Assembly (NCBI RefSeq): GCF_014698035.1
Contig: NZ_JACJSF010000028.1
Coordinates: forward strand, 1-64,000
DNA length: 64,000 nt
Source: Desmonostoc muscorum FACHB-395
GTDB taxonomy: Bacteria; Cyanobacteriota; Cyanobacteriia; Cyanobacteriales; Nostocaceae
Direction: 5' to 3'
Part shown: positions 1 to 9,782 of the stretch, piece after piece
How the letters are laid out: every line of letters starts with the position of its first letter
Numbering within the stretch: position 1 is the first letter of the stretch
Translations under genes and position numbers: made by a program
The notes under the pieces: model-generated
What the model was told of the DNA's origin: nothing
The model's database searches: none
What the model saw: only the letters and a program-made list of their open reading frames with translations

Positions 1-43
1 CATCAACAATTTTCTGGCGCAAGTCGAGAGAGTAAGCTTTCAT
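1..43 (-). mobile_element. IS630-family transposase, N-terminal fragment at window edge
   Basis: Reading the minus strand from the ATG at 43 to the window edge gives MKAYSLDLRQKIVD. This is the characteristic start of IS630-family (Tc1/mariner-like) transposases of cyanobacteria, where it opens the helix-turn-helix DNA-binding region. Only 14 codons lie in the window, so whether the element is intact cannot be judged. Its outer end should lie in the non-coding stretch 44-150, but I could not place the terminal inverted repeat. The neighbours (solitary HicA, broken DUF4351 gene) fit an accessory segment. Confidence 0.7.
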
Positions 44-153
44 CGCCACCAATTATCAGTAGAATTGCTCTCTTCTAGTGTACTGAACTAGACTAATAAC
101 CGCTATAGCTGAACAATTTAACTATCCTTTAGTTGTAGGTCAGTAGTTAATTC

Positions 154-381
154 ATGGGACGGCTAGCTGGGTTTAGCTATAGACAGATTATCAAAATATT
201 AAAAACCTTTGGCTTTGTTTTTCATCGTCAAGCCGCAGGGAGTCATGAAATCTGGTTTAATCCTGAAACTAATCGTTACACTACTATTCCCAATCATTCT
301 GGTGATATGCCAGAAGGAACATTACGTGCAATTTTAAAGCAAGCTGCTATTGAACCTGAAGATTTTCTTAACCGCTCTTAG
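154..381 (+). CDS. HicA-family (YcfA-type) toxin, solitary
   Basis: This 75-residue protein has the short double-stranded-RNA-binding fold of HicA mRNA interferases. The family hallmark GSH is at residues 29-31 (His31 is the expected catalytic residue), followed by the conserved IPNHSGDMPEGTLRAILKQA stretch near residues 46-65. Length and start match the family (MGRLAGFSYRQ...). HicA toxins normally pair with a HicB antitoxin. None is visible: downstream is the DUF4351 remnant on the other strand and upstream is the IS630 end. It may be an orphan left after loss of HicB, or be controlled in trans. No strong ribosome-binding site is visible. Assignment is from sequence pattern; toxicity is not shown. 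Confidence 0.85.
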   Translation: MGRLAGFSYRQIIKILKTFGFVFHRQAAGSHEIWFNPETNRYTTIPNHSGDMPEGTLRAILKQAAIEPEDFLNRS

Positions 382-409
382 TAATAAAGGGGATTTTTAT
401 TCATTTTGA

Positions 410-711
410 TTAAGCTTGTTCCTGCTGTTCTAACCAAGCTACTAAATCAGCAACTTCAGAAAAATCAAGCAAATCTTCTCCCAAATTTTCTAACTGTTCA
501 GCAGATAAATTCCGAACCTGCTCACCTAATGATCCATCAATATCACCAAAACGCCGTTTAAGTAGACGACTTATTAATTTAAAAGCTTCTTTTTGAACGA
601 TATCTTGATAAATTACAGATTATTTCATAATATCCCCCCGTAAAAATTGCCGTACCAAATCCTTTTCAAACCACAAACCCGCAAAGCTAAATATTTACAA
701 GCCTTGTCGTA
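410..711 (-). pseudogene. Decayed DUF4351 / Rpn-type PD-(D/E)XK nuclease-like gene
   Basis: The minus strand encodes a recognisable C-terminus with the DUF4351 signature: SRLLKRRFGDIDGSLGEQ, then LSAEQLENLGEDLLDF and a final VADLVAWLEQQEQA before the TAA at 410-412. Going upstream the frame continues through FEKDLVRQFLRGDIMK, but an in-frame TAA (near 630) sits where homologues usually carry Glu (MKESVIYQ). Further upstream a second frame holds YDKACKYLA, resembling the N-terminus of the same family. The central region (about 200 residues in intact members) is missing. It therefore looks like an internal deletion plus a frameshift and a nonsense codon. Intact relatives are Rpn/PD-(D/E)XK-like proteins common in cyanobacteria. 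Confidence 0.75.
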
Positions 712-799
712 ACTCACCCTCTTCCTCTTCTTTTGACACAAAAAACAGCCCCCTCCATAAAGGAAGCAGCTGTTTTTCAACTTATGTAACTACAAAGTA

Positions 800-2533
<1,734 letters not shown>

Positions 2534-2535
2534 CA

Positions 2536-2847
2536 CTAAATAACGACTGCTAAAATATCTTTTTCAGAAAGCAGTACATATTCTTCGGTGCCGAGCTTGA
2601 TGTCAGTGCCAGCGTACTTGGAGTACAACACTTTATCGCCGACTTTAATTTCCAATTCCTGACGGCTACCGTCTTCGTTACGCTTGCCAGGGCCAAGGGC
2701 AACTACTTCCCCTACCTGGGGCTTTTCCTTGGCGGTATCGGGCAAATACAGACCACCTGCGGTCTTTTCCTCTGAGGCGTTCACTTTTACGAAAACGCGA
2801 TCGCTCAAAGGTTTAACTGTAGAAACGCTTAAAGATAAGGCTGCCAT
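2536..2847 (-). CDS. groS: Co-chaperonin GroES
   Basis: A 103-residue co-chaperonin that caps the GroEL ring. It has the family core: [27 protein letters not shown] (about residues 12-38; the mobile loop is within TAGGLYLP), the [12 protein letters not shown] turn and the closing [14 protein letters not shown]. The start ATG at 2845-2847 has a GGAG-type ribosome-binding site about 9 nt upstream (complement of 'tctcc' at 2856-2860). First gene of groES-groEL, directly behind the CIRCE element. Confidence 0.97.
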   Translation of the reverse strand: MAALSLSVSTVKPLSDRVFVKVNASEEKTAGGLYLPDTAKEKPQVGEVVALGPGKRNEDGSRQELEIKVGDKVLYSKYAGTDIKLGTEEYVLLSEKDILAVVI

Positions 2848-2865
2848 AATTATTTTCTCCAGAGA

Positions 2866-2892
2866 TTAGCACTCTCAACCCCTGAGTGCTAA
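2866..2892 (-). promoter_or_regulatory. CIRCE operator (HrcA-binding site)
   Basis: The sequence ttagcactc, nine bases, then gagtgctaa is a perfect 9-9-9 inverted repeat matching the CIRCE consensus. It sits 19 bp upstream of the groES start codon, where HrcA binding would block groESL transcription at normal temperature. The element is read directly from sequence. HrcA control is established for cyanobacterial groESL operons; the hrcA gene is not in this window. Confidence 0.95.
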
Positions 2893-3212
2893 TTTACCTA
2901 AAATTGGCATCCAATGGCAAGAATTGCTTGAGTACGGGTTCCCGAACTAGAAGAGCGTTGATGTACTTAAGTATTAATGCCTAATTATTTATATCCTTCG
3001 GGTTCTGCTCTGTAAGTTACGTATATTTTTATATGGTCATAGGGAGTCGGGAGTAGTGAAGAGTTTTCCCAATGCCCAATACTTATATTTGAGAGACTCT
3101 GCTCAGTACAAGTTGCCCAATGCCCCATTCTCTTCTCAGTCAACTTTATTTGCAAAGCTGGGAAATTGTTATAGAACTGTAATCAGGGAGCTGCTCGATA
3201 AGTAACAATACA
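2893..3212. other. Intergenic region upstream of groES and the ferredoxin gene
   Basis: A 320-bp divergent spacer. It should contain the groES promoter close to the CIRCE element and the promoter of the ferredoxin-like gene. I see no hairpin, RNA gene or reading frame I can support. Confidence 0.4.
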
Positions 3213-3674
3213 GTGATCCAGTCAAGCCATCAAATCCCCAAAGCCACTAAATCTCTAGTAGAATATAATGCCCTGAGTAATTGTGTAGAAAGTTTTGGAC
3301 TTGCAAAAATTCAGCGACACATTTTTATTTGCGCTGACCAGACAATTGCTAATTGCTGCTCAAAACGAGCTAGTCTGGAATCCTGGGAATACTTAAAAGA
3401 GCGACTTAAAGAGTTAAAACTTGATGAGTCGCAACAGAATTATTCCTTATGCGTCTACAGAACTAAAGCCAACTGCTTGCGCGTTTGTTGTTCTAGACCC
3501 ATAATGGTGGTTTACCTTGATGGTGTCTGGTATCGCCAAGCAAACCTGGAAGTTATTGAGCGGATCATCCAAGAACACTTAATAGGCAATAAGGTGGTAA
3601 AAGAATATGCGTTTTTCAACCATCCTTTGCCAGAAACTTCCCTAGTTTCTTGTGAACACCTCATAGAGGCTTAA
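3213..3674 (+). CDS. Thioredoxin-like [2Fe-2S] ferredoxin-domain protein
   Basis: A 153-residue protein with the cysteine spacing of thioredoxin-fold [2Fe-2S] ferredoxins (NuoE / Azotobacter FeFd-type): Cys40 in FICADQ, Cys48/Cys49, then Cys88 and Cys92/Cys93 in KANCLRVCCSRPIMVVYLDGVWY. The C-terminal VWYRQANLEVIERIIQEHL is typical of the stand-alone cyanobacterial family, which usually annotates as (2Fe-2S) ferredoxin domain-containing protein. The start used is GTG at 3213; no ATG lies near enough upstream of the domain. It is a soluble electron carrier of unknown partner, transcribed alone, divergent from groES. Confidence 0.85.
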   Translation: MIQSSHQIPKATKSLVEYNALSNCVESFGLAKIQRHIFICADQTIANCCSKRASLESWEYLKERLKELKLDESQQNYSLCVYRTKANCLRVCCSRPIMVVYLDGVWYRQANLEVIERIIQEHLIGNKVVKEYAFFNHPLPETSLVSCEHLIEA

Positions 3675-4003
3675 CAACCGAAGGATATGGAACAGCAGTA
3701 AGCTTTAAGAAAGTGCGGGTTGGTTTTGAGGTAGGGTCATCTTTAAGCCAATACTTACTTGTGAGTCAGAAGGATTATTATTTAATCAGTGTTTTTTCGC
3801 CCGCCACTTTCAATGCGATATATAATAGCGCATTATAGATACTACTGCTATACGTATCCTTGCTGGACTTTTGCTATCGAGCTATTAGTCTCTTGAAAAT
3901 GCTCGGCATTTTTGAGACTTCGAGACAGCAAAGGCAAGTTAAGTAGGAAAAAGGACAACATCTCAAAATAACCCACCATAGAGGATAAATATTCAAGACT
4001 TTG
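3675..4003. other. Intergenic region upstream of the response regulator
   Basis: A spacer of about 330 bp between two plus-strand genes. Small open frames on either strand do not look coding. It probably contains the response-regulator promoter, but I cannot assign a specific -10 or -35. Confidence 0.35.
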
Positions 4004-4681
4004 ATGGACCGAAGCGCGACAAGTGCCACTGCTATGAAAGAGCCCAGCATGAAAGATCACAAACGACTTCTATTGATTGATGATGACCCTAACCTCATCT
4101 TGCTGGTGAAGGATTACTTAGAATTCCGGGGATACGAAGTCATCACCGCCGAAAATGGACGTGAAGCTCTGGAAATTTTAGAGCAAGATGTTCCAGACAT
4201 GATTATCTGCGATGTGATGATGCCGGAAATGGACGGATATACTTTTGTGGAACAAGTCCGGCAAAACGAACGCACCAGTTGGATTCCGGTTCTTTTCCTT
4301 TCAGCTAAGGGACAAAGCGCAGACCGAGTTAAGGGTCTGAATAAAGGTGCTGATGTTTATATGGTCAAGCCCTTTGAACCAGAAGAACTCGTAGCCCAAG
4401 TTGAATCCTCGCTGAAACAAACTATCCGTTGGAAAGAACACCAAGCAAAAGGAGGCGAAAATGGTTCCCGCATCCAGGTTCCCTTCGATGTGCAATTAAC
4501 CCCAACAGAACTGAAAGTAGTCCAGTTTGTCGCTAGGGGTTTAGCTAACCGGGAAATTGCTGAAGAACTAAATGTTAGTCAGCGCACAGTTGAAAGCCAT
4601 GTGTCCAATATGTTGGGCAAAACCAATCTCCATAACCGCACTGAACTAGCGCGGTGGGCGATTGAAAATCAAATGGCCTAA
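4004..4681 (+). CDS. NarL/LuxR-type response regulator
   Basis: A two-domain DNA-binding response regulator of 225 residues from the ATG at 4004. The receiver domain has the acidic pair in LLLIDDDPN, the phospho-acceptor Asp70 in ICDVMMPEMDG, and Lys122 in VKPFEPEE. The C-terminal helix-turn-helix reads LTPTELKVVQFVARGLANREIAEELNVSQRTVESHVSNML, the LuxR/FixJ signature. The start is uncertain: in-frame ATGs at 4034 and 4049 (MKDHKRLLLIDDD) are equally plausible, and no strong Shine-Dalgarno decides. No histidine kinase is adjacent on the same strand, so its partner is unknown; a chloroplast Ycf29-like role is possible but unproven. Confidence 0.9.
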   Translation: MDRSATSATAMKEPSMKDHKRLLLIDDDPNLILLVKDYLEFRGYEVITAENGREALEILEQDVPDMIICDVMMPEMDGYTFVEQVRQNERTSWIPVLFLSAKGQSADRVKGLNKGADVYMVKPFEPEELVAQVESSLKQTIRWKEHQAKGGENGSRIQVPFDVQLTPTELKVVQFVARGLANREIAEELNVSQRTVESHVSNMLGKTNLHNRTELARWAIENQMA

Positions 4682-4705
4682 AATCTGTAACGAGTGCTGA
4701 GTGCT

Positions 4706-4734
4706 GAGTGCTGAGTGTTTTTGACTCAGCACTC
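4706..4734 (+). terminator. Repeat-derived hairpin downstream of the response regulator
   Basis: Tandem 'gagtgct' units end in gagtgctgagt - gtttttg - actcagcactc, an 11-bp perfect stem 25 bp after the stop codon. It sits between convergent genes and could terminate either strand, although the T-run is in the loop rather than after the stem. Confidence 0.55.
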
Positions 4735-4758
4735 ATAACTCAGGACAGAGAACTCAAT

Positions 4759-5067
4759 TTACCAACCATCTTCTTCAGGGCTGGATTGGTGCAAAACTTC
4801 TAAATCCAGTTCATCCAGGTAAGTTAGGGCACTTTCAATCTGAGAAACAGTACCTCGCAGTTCCAGATCGAAGCAGCTATATTGTGGCACGTTTGCGCTT
4901 ACCTGAGCATCAGCAATAATAACAGTGATCCCATAGTGAGAAACCAGTCGTGAAATGACTGGTTCCTCATGCAAGTCTTTAGGAATACGAACCTGGATGC
5001 GAGTTTGGGTGCGTCTATTATCTAAAATATCTGTATTAGATTTTACTTCTTTATTTGGAATTGCCAT
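4759..5067 (-). CDS. NIL-domain protein
   Basis: A 102-residue protein whose residues 22-95 match the NIL domain: TRIQVRIPKDLHEEPVISRLVSHYGITVIIADAQV, then FDLELRGTVSQIESALTYLDELDLEV. NIL is an ACT/ferredoxin-like alpha-beta fold first seen at the C-terminus of methionine-transport ATPases. In cyanobacteria it occurs as small free-standing proteins and fused to ferredoxins. No ATPase or permease adjoins it, so a transport role is not indicated. The N-terminal 20 residues are polar and the C-terminus acidic. Convergent with the response regulator; function unknown. Confidence 0.85.
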   Translation of the reverse strand: MAIPNKEVKSNTDILDNRRTQTRIQVRIPKDLHEEPVISRLVSHYGITVIIADAQVSANVPQYSCFDLELRGTVSQIESALTYLDELDLEVLHQSSPEEDGW

Positions 5068-5602
5068 TCTAGCTTCCTACTCGACTTCTGGGATGAGGGT
5101 TTTAGTTTGCACGATTTCTTTTAACACTAGCGTCACTTATCCCACGCAGGCAAGCAAGAAAGTATTTACCTTTGCAAACTATTAATCTACATATAGTCAA
5201 TGTAAAGAATTGCTCATAATTCGGTAGTTATGAAGTTAATTGTTATTCTATAGTGGTTTTTGAGCAGATTGAATATAGCGTTTTGTAGGGTTACAACAAT
5301 TGTTGTAACCCTAATTTATTTATGTATAAAAAAATATTATTGCAGGGAGGTATCCTAAGTATTATATGTTACTTTTTCAGAGTTTTAGGGAACTCTATTA
5401 CTAGAAATTACGAGCCATAATTCAATTAGTTTGTAGCTATCTGCTAAAAAGGTAAGTAAAGTAGTTTTTAAAACACATTTATATAAATTTATTAGTAAAC
5501 AATTTTCTTTGGAGGAAGTTTTCTTAAGAGAACTATCTAAAAAACTATACCAATAAACCAGTTTCCCTAAAAATTTGCTTTTATCCCGTACCCTGCATCT
5601 AT
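5068..5602. other. AT-rich divergent intergenic region
   Basis: 535 bp between the NIL-domain gene and the hybrid kinase. It holds a perfect 28-bp palindrome (5286-5313). The one sizeable open frame (minus strand 5385-5612) has no recognisable features and is probably non-coding. The rest should include the promoters of both divergent genes. Confidence 0.4.
5286..5313. repeat. Perfect 28-bp palindrome
   Basis: tagggttacaacaa followed directly by its exact complement ttgttgtaaccctA, with no loop base. It lies in the gap between two divergent genes, where it could be a cruciform, a dimer-protein operator or a member of a dispersed palindromic repeat family. There is no T-run on either side, so a terminator role is unlikely. 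Confidence 0.85.
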
Positions 5603-6742
5603 ATGACTTCACAATCTTCTCGTTCTGGCAAAATTCTGGTAGTTGATGACTCTCCTGATAACGTGTTTTTGATCAAAACTATCTTGGAGGAAGAAGGTTA
5701 CACGATTAGCACCGCAGAAAATGGGATTTCGGCTTTAGCAGAATTGAAAGCTTCTCCTTGTGACTTGGTTCTGCTGGATCTGATGATGCCAGATATGGAT
5801 GGGTACGAAGTCACCAAGCACATTCGCGGTGATATGAAACTGCCGCAATATATCCCCATACTGCTGATTACTGCCCACGATGCACCCAACGTTGCTCACG
5901 GATTAGACTTGGGTGCTGATGATTTTATCCGTAAACCTGTAACTGTGGATGAATTGCTGGCACGAGTGCGATCGCTCCTACGTTTGAAGCATAGTATGGA
6001 TGAACGTGATGAAATTGCCCGCCAGCGAGAAGATTTTGTCTCTCGTCTCACCCACGATTTACGCACTCCCTTAGTGGCGGCCGATCGCATGTTGATGCTA
6101 TTTCAGCAAGGTGCATTGGGAACATTATCACCACAAATGCAGGAAGTAATCACCATTATGGCCCGTAGTAATATCAACCTGCTTACTATGGTCAATACCT
6201 TATTGGAAGTTTATCGCTTTGAAGCAGGTCGCAAAAGTTTGGCATTTCAACCAGTTAATTTGGGACGTTTGCTAGAAGAGGTGACTGGAGAATTAGCACC
6301 ACTAGCTCAAGCTAAAACACTGTCGCTAAATTTGGATTTTACTGAAGAGTCAAATACAGTTATGGGCGATCGCTTAGAATTGCATCGTCTATTTACAAAC
6401 CTGATCGGCAATGCAATCAAATTTACCGACTCCGGGTCTGTGACTATTCGTTTTACTTCTCAACGACAGTTAGACAAAAGTAGCCAATCTCAGTTATCTG
6501 GAAAATCCAATCCCGTTGAATATATTAGCATTGCGATCGCGGATACTGGCCCAGGGATTCCCACCGAAGAACAGTCCACCATATTTGAACGATTTCGTCA
6601 AGGTAGTCACAAGAGTTCTGGTAGTGGCTTAGGACTCTACCTTGCTCGTCGAATTGTCGAGGCACATCAAGGTATTATTTTGCTGAATTCTGAATTGGGG
6701 AAAGGTAGTGTATTTATTGTCCTTTTACCCGCCACAACATGA
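5603..6742 (+). CDS. Hybrid histidine kinase with N-terminal receiver domain
   Basis: A 379-residue soluble sensor kinase. Residues 10-127 form a receiver domain (ILVVDDSPDN, phospho-acceptor Asp59 in LLDLMMPDMDG, Lys111 in RKPVTVDE). A short linker leads to a HisKA helix with the H-box LTHDLRTPLV (His151). The HATPase domain follows, with N-box NLIGNAIKFTD (Asn270), G1 ADTGPGIP and G2 SGSGLGLYLARRIVEAH. There is no transmembrane or sensory domain, so the receiver is probably the input, as in cyanobacterial phosphorelays. It is flanked by divergent and downstream genes with no obvious operon partner. A strong AT-rich hairpin follows the stop. Confidence 0.92.
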   Translation: MTSQSSRSGKILVVDDSPDNVFLIKTILEEEGYTISTAENGISALAELKASPCDLVLLDLMMPDMDGYEVTKHIRGDMKLPQYIPILLITAHDAPNVAHGLDLGADDFIRKPVTVDELLARVRSLLRLKHSMDERDEIARQREDFVSRLTHDLRTPLVAADRMLMLFQQGALGTLSPQMQEVITIMARSNINLLTMVNTLLEVYRFEAGRKSLAFQPVNLGRLLEEVTGELAPLAQAKTLSLNLDFTEESNTVMGDRLELHRLFTNLIGNAIKFTDSGSVTIRFTSQRQLDKSSQSQLSGKSNPVEYISIAIADTGPGIPTEEQSTIFERFRQGSHKSSGSGLGLYLARRIVEAHQGIILLNSELGKGSVFIVLLPATT

Positions 6743-6754
6743 GAAAATTAGCAA

Positions 6755-6806
6755 TTATAATTTATGAATTACGGGATATTTTATCCTGATATTTCATAAA
6801 TTATAA
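6755..6806 (+). terminator. Long hairpin after the hybrid kinase gene
   Basis: A 14-bp perfect AT-rich stem (ttataatttatgaa / ttcataaattataa) encloses a loop that itself pairs (ggata / tatcc), starting 13 bp past the kinase stop codon. Likely a transcription end or 3' stabilising structure. Confidence 0.6.
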
Positions 6807-6936
6807 CTTTACTAATATCTCCCCATAATTCCAAGTAAATATTTTAATTAGAAAGTCAAACGCTAAAAAATGACAAATTAAATATGCTGAGATAGCAACG
6901 CCACATTAAAAACATAGTTTTTGAGGATACCCAACA

Positions 6937-8319
6937 ATGATTACCACTGAATTATCTAAGATTGGCGATATTATCCAGAATCAGCGAGAGTTTTTTGAAA
7001 CTGGTAAAACTAAAGATGTTACTTTTCGTATTGAACAACTTAAAAATCTCAAGCAAGCCATAATTGAGCATGAACAAGCAATAGTCGAGGCATTAAAAGC
7101 AGATTTACATAAACCAGAATTGGAGATTTACATTACAGAAATAGGTGTAATTAAGGAAATTGATTATGCTATAAAACATATCAATACCTGGACTAAGCCC
7201 AAAAAAGCACCAGTTTCCTTTGATTTTTTTTCCTACTCAGCAAAAATTTATCCAGAACCTTTAGGGGTTGTTTTAATCATTGGCCCTTGGAACTATCCAT
7301 TTCAGTTAATTATCTCACCGTTAGTAGGTGCGATCGCAGCCGGGAATTGTGCAATTATCAAGCCTTCAGAAATTGCTTCTTATACCTCTGATGTCATTGC
7401 TAAGATTATTACCAAACATTTTGACCCAGCTTATATTGCAGTCGTAGAAGGAGATGTGGAAGCAAGTCAAAAACTACTTGCAGAAAAGTTCGATCATATC
7501 TTTTTTACTGGTGGCACAGCTATCGGCAAAATTATTATGGCAGCAGCAGCCAAATATCTCACACCAGTGACTTTAGAATTAGGTGGTAAAAGTCCTTGTA
7601 TAGTAGATACTGATATTAATCTTGAACACACTGTCAGACGAATCACTTGGGGCAAATTTATTAATGCTGGACAAACTTGTATCGCCCCTGACTATCTTTT
7701 AGTTAATAAAAAAATCAAAAAAGATTTAATAGATGGGCTGAAAAAATGCCTAAAAGAGTTTTATGGTGATAATCCTGTCAGTAGTCCTGATTATGCCAGG
7801 ATTATCAGTCAAAAACACTTTGATAGATTGGTTAGTTTTCTCAAAGACGGTGAAGTTATCATCGGTGGAGAAAATCAATCTTCAGAGCGTTATATCGCTC
7901 CCACAGTGATTGATAATGTCTCTTCGGAAGATTCTGTAATGCAGGAAGAGATTTTTGGGCCAATTTTACCAATTATTGAATATACTGACGTTGCCGAAGC
8001 GATCGCGTTGATTAACTCTAAACCTAAACCTCTGGCGTTATACTTATTTTCTCAAAACAAAAATCTGCAAAAGCGAGTTTTACAGGAAACTTCATCTGGT
8101 GGGGTCTGCATCAATGACACAGTGATGCAGGTTGGTGTCTCGTCTTTACCATTTGGTGGTGTAGGAGATAGCGGCATTGGCAACTATCACGGCAAAGCTA
8201 GTTTTGACACTTTTTCCCATAACAAAAGTGTATTGCAAAACTCCTTCTGGCTCGATTTAAAATGGCGATACGCTCCTTATGAGGGCAAATTACCATTCAT
8301 AAAGAAACTTTTGGGTTAA
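6937..8319 (+). CDS. Aldehyde dehydrogenase (class 3-like)
   Basis: A 460-residue NAD(P)-dependent aldehyde dehydrogenase of the short class lacking the long N-terminal extension. Visible motifs: GPWNYPFQL (oxyanion Asn119), TLELGGKSP (general-base Glu214), nucleophile Cys248 in NAGQTCIAPDYLL, and EEIFGPILPI. Cyanobacterial relatives (Synechocystis Slr0091 type) oxidise fatty aldehydes and apocarotenals; a similar role here is inferred. No N-terminal signal is present; the C-terminus is basic and aromatic (NSFWLDLKWRYAPYEGKLPFIKKLL), as in membrane-associated class 3 enzymes. Single gene followed by a terminator hairpin. Confidence 0.93.
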   Translation: MITTELSKIGDIIQNQREFFETGKTKDVTFRIEQLKNLKQAIIEHEQAIVEALKADLHKPELEIYITEIGVIKEIDYAIKHINTWTKPKKAPVSFDFFSYSAKIYPEPLGVVLIIGPWNYPFQLIISPLVGAIAAGNCAIIKPSEIASYTSDVIAKIITKHFDPAYIAVVEGDVEASQKLLAEKFDHIFFTGGTAIGKIIMAAAAKYLTPVTLELGGKSPCIVDTDINLEHTVRRITWGKFINAGQTCIAPDYLLVNKKIKKDLIDGLKKCLKEFYGDNPVSSPDYARIISQKHFDRLVSFLKDGEVIIGGENQSSERYIAPTVIDNVSSEDSVMQEEIFGPILPIIEYTDVAEAIALINSKPKPLALYLFSQNKNLQKRVLQETSSGGVCINDTVMQVGVSSLPFGGVGDSGIGNYHGKASFDTFSHNKSVLQNSFWLDLKWRYAPYEGKLPFIKKLLG

Positions 8320-8322
8320 AAA

Positions 8323-8360
8323 AATTAGGAGTTAAGGATAAAAATCCACAACTCCTAATT
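8323..8360 (+). terminator. Hairpin between aldehyde dehydrogenase and the convergent oxidoreductase
   Basis: aattaggagtt (8323-8333) pairs perfectly with aactcctaatt (8350-8360), five bases after the stop codon. It belongs to the 'ttaggagt' repeat class and lies between convergent genes. Confidence 0.65.
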
Positions 8361-8394
8361 ATGCCAATTTTGGATTAAAGAAGAAATTTAAAAT

Positions 8395-9000
8395 CTAAAA
8401 TCCAAAAGCGTTGCTGTAACGCTCCTCAGCCCAAGGTTCACCACGGCGATGGTAGCCATTGCGCTCCCAAAAACCAAGTTCTTCACCAGCTAAAAACTCT
8501 AAACCATTAATCCACTTAGCACTTTTCCAAGCGTAGAGGTGGGGAACAACTAGCCGCATCGGGCCACCGTGTTCAGATGGAAGGTCTTCACCAAAGACTT
8601 TAAAGGCAAAGAAGTTTTCTTCCCGGATGAAATCTTCTACAGAAATATTTGTAGTGTAGCCGCCGTAGCAGTGTTCCATAATGTGGGCTACTTTCGGATC
8701 TAGCTCAATCAGATCCATGAAATCTGTAACTTTAATGCCAGTCCATTTGACATCAAGCTTAGACCAGCGCGTTACACAGTGGAAGTCTGCCGTAAATTCG
8801 TGTTGAGGTAGCGCCATAAAGTCTGACCAGCTAAAGGTAGCAGGTTTTGCCAAACCCCAAACTCGAAACTCCCATTCCTCAATGCTGACTTGAGGAGTTG
8901 CGCCGTAAGTTAGTACGGGGAAACCTTTTGCTAAGTGTTGACCAGGAGGAACCCGTTCCCCCTCTTCTTTCCCTGGTTTTTGAAAAAATTTTCCTAGCAT
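8395..9000 (-). CDS. Sulfite-oxidase-fold molybdopterin oxidoreductase
   Basis: A 201-residue protein with the oxidoreductase molybdopterin-binding domain. The molybdenum-ligand cysteine is Cys75 in DFHCVTRWSKLDVKWTG. Further family motifs are HCYGGYTTN, the GGPMRLVVPHLYAWKSAKWI stretch and FWERNGYHRRGEPWAEER near the C-terminus. There is no Tat or Sec signal and no dimerisation domain, so it is a short cytoplasmic type like bacterial YuiH-like proteins rather than periplasmic MsrP. Its physiological substrate is unknown. No heme or membrane partner gene is adjacent. Confidence 0.88.
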   Translation of the reverse strand: MLGKFFQKPGKEEGERVPPGQHLAKGFPVLTYGATPQVSIEEWEFRVWGLAKPATFSWSDFMALPQHEFTADFHCVTRWSKLDVKWTGIKVTDFMDLIELDPKVAHIMEHCYGGYTTNISVEDFIREENFFAFKVFGEDLPSEHGGPMRLVVPHLYAWKSAKWINGLEFLAGEELGFWERNGYHRRGEPWAEERYSNAFGF

Positions 9001-9275
9001 AGTTGGAGAAAAATAAGTTTTCTCAAGGTGTTTACAAGCTTTCTTGCTGAATTGCCAACACTACCAGATGTTTTACTTTTATATGATTTGATTATCACTC
9101 ATCAGTGATAGGTAATGGGTAATGGATGTTCCCAATTACTCACTACCAATTTTTATCGAGCTAATGAGCTTGTGTAGAGTCTTTATGATTCAAAATGCAA
9201 TCAGGAAAGCTAATAAAAAGCGTTGATCCAGTAGTAAGAATATTGGTGCTGTTTATGCTTTGCCTGACTGGGAAA

Positions 9276-9449
9276 TTATGATTCTTCTTCCTCTTCTTCA
9301 GCCGTTGGATACACAAATGTAGAACGTCCAGTCAAAATTGACTTACCCAGAGAGAGGGCTTTCTGAGCTTCGACGACGGCTTTGTGCCTCCAGGTAGCTC
9401 GACGTTTATCTCGTTTTGATTTGGAAGTTTTCTTCTTAGGAACAGCCAT
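9276..9449 (-). CDS. rpmF: 50S ribosomal protein L32
   Basis: A 57-residue basic protein starting [20 protein letters not shown], the standard cyanobacterial/plastid L32 N-terminus. The frame is open nine codons further upstream, but the family start is the ATG at 9447-9449. It lacks the paired CxxC zinc motif, as cyanobacterial L32 usually does. The C-terminus is a poly-Glu tail. It is a structural component of the large subunit near the peptidyl-transferase exit region. Monocistronic as far as can be seen. Confidence 0.95.
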   Translation of the reverse strand: MAVPKKKTSKSKRDKRRATWRHKAVVEAQKALSLGKSILTGRSTFVYPTAEEEEEES

Positions 9450-9782
9450 GTCAGCAGATATCGCGATTCTTGACAACCTTCTTATTCTAGGCCATCCACT
9501 GACGCGAAGAACAACAGGTAAGTTGAATTGATAGGTTGAGATTGAAGTAGAACACAGAAATAGAGGGAATTATTTAAGTATTCCACTCTTTACGTCTCCG
9601 TGTCTAACTCAACGAATAAGCAGGGAGAAGAGGGCAGGGAGCGGGGGGAAATGACCCCTTCATCCTTGGATCTGAGCCCCCACTTCTGTTAAGTGGTTCT
9701 GGAACAGGGAGGGGTCGAATCCCCTTTCTGTTCTATTCCCCCTGCTCCCTGCTCCCTGCTCCCTTGCCTCTTCTTCAATCCT
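9450..9782. other. Intergenic region with 'ctccctg' tandem repeats
   Basis: 333 bp between two minus-strand genes. It carries purine-rich runs near 9620-9650 and a tract of repeated 'gctccct' heptamers at about 9740-9766, both typical cyanobacterial short tandem repeats. No gene is seen; the L32 promoter should lie just upstream of 9449. Confidence 0.5.

Noticed and set aside
3848-4060. 70-codon minus-strand frame near the response-regulator start
   Set aside because: No family resemblance, and it overlaps the start of the response regulator.
5385-5612. 75-codon minus-strand frame upstream of the hybrid kinase
   Set aside because: AT-rich, overlaps the kinase start and has no domain, ribosome-binding site or family resemblance.
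9700-9735. ggggtcgaatcccct resembling a tRNA T-arm
   Set aside because: No acceptor stem, D-arm or anticodon arm can be folded upstream; it lies in short-repeat DNA.
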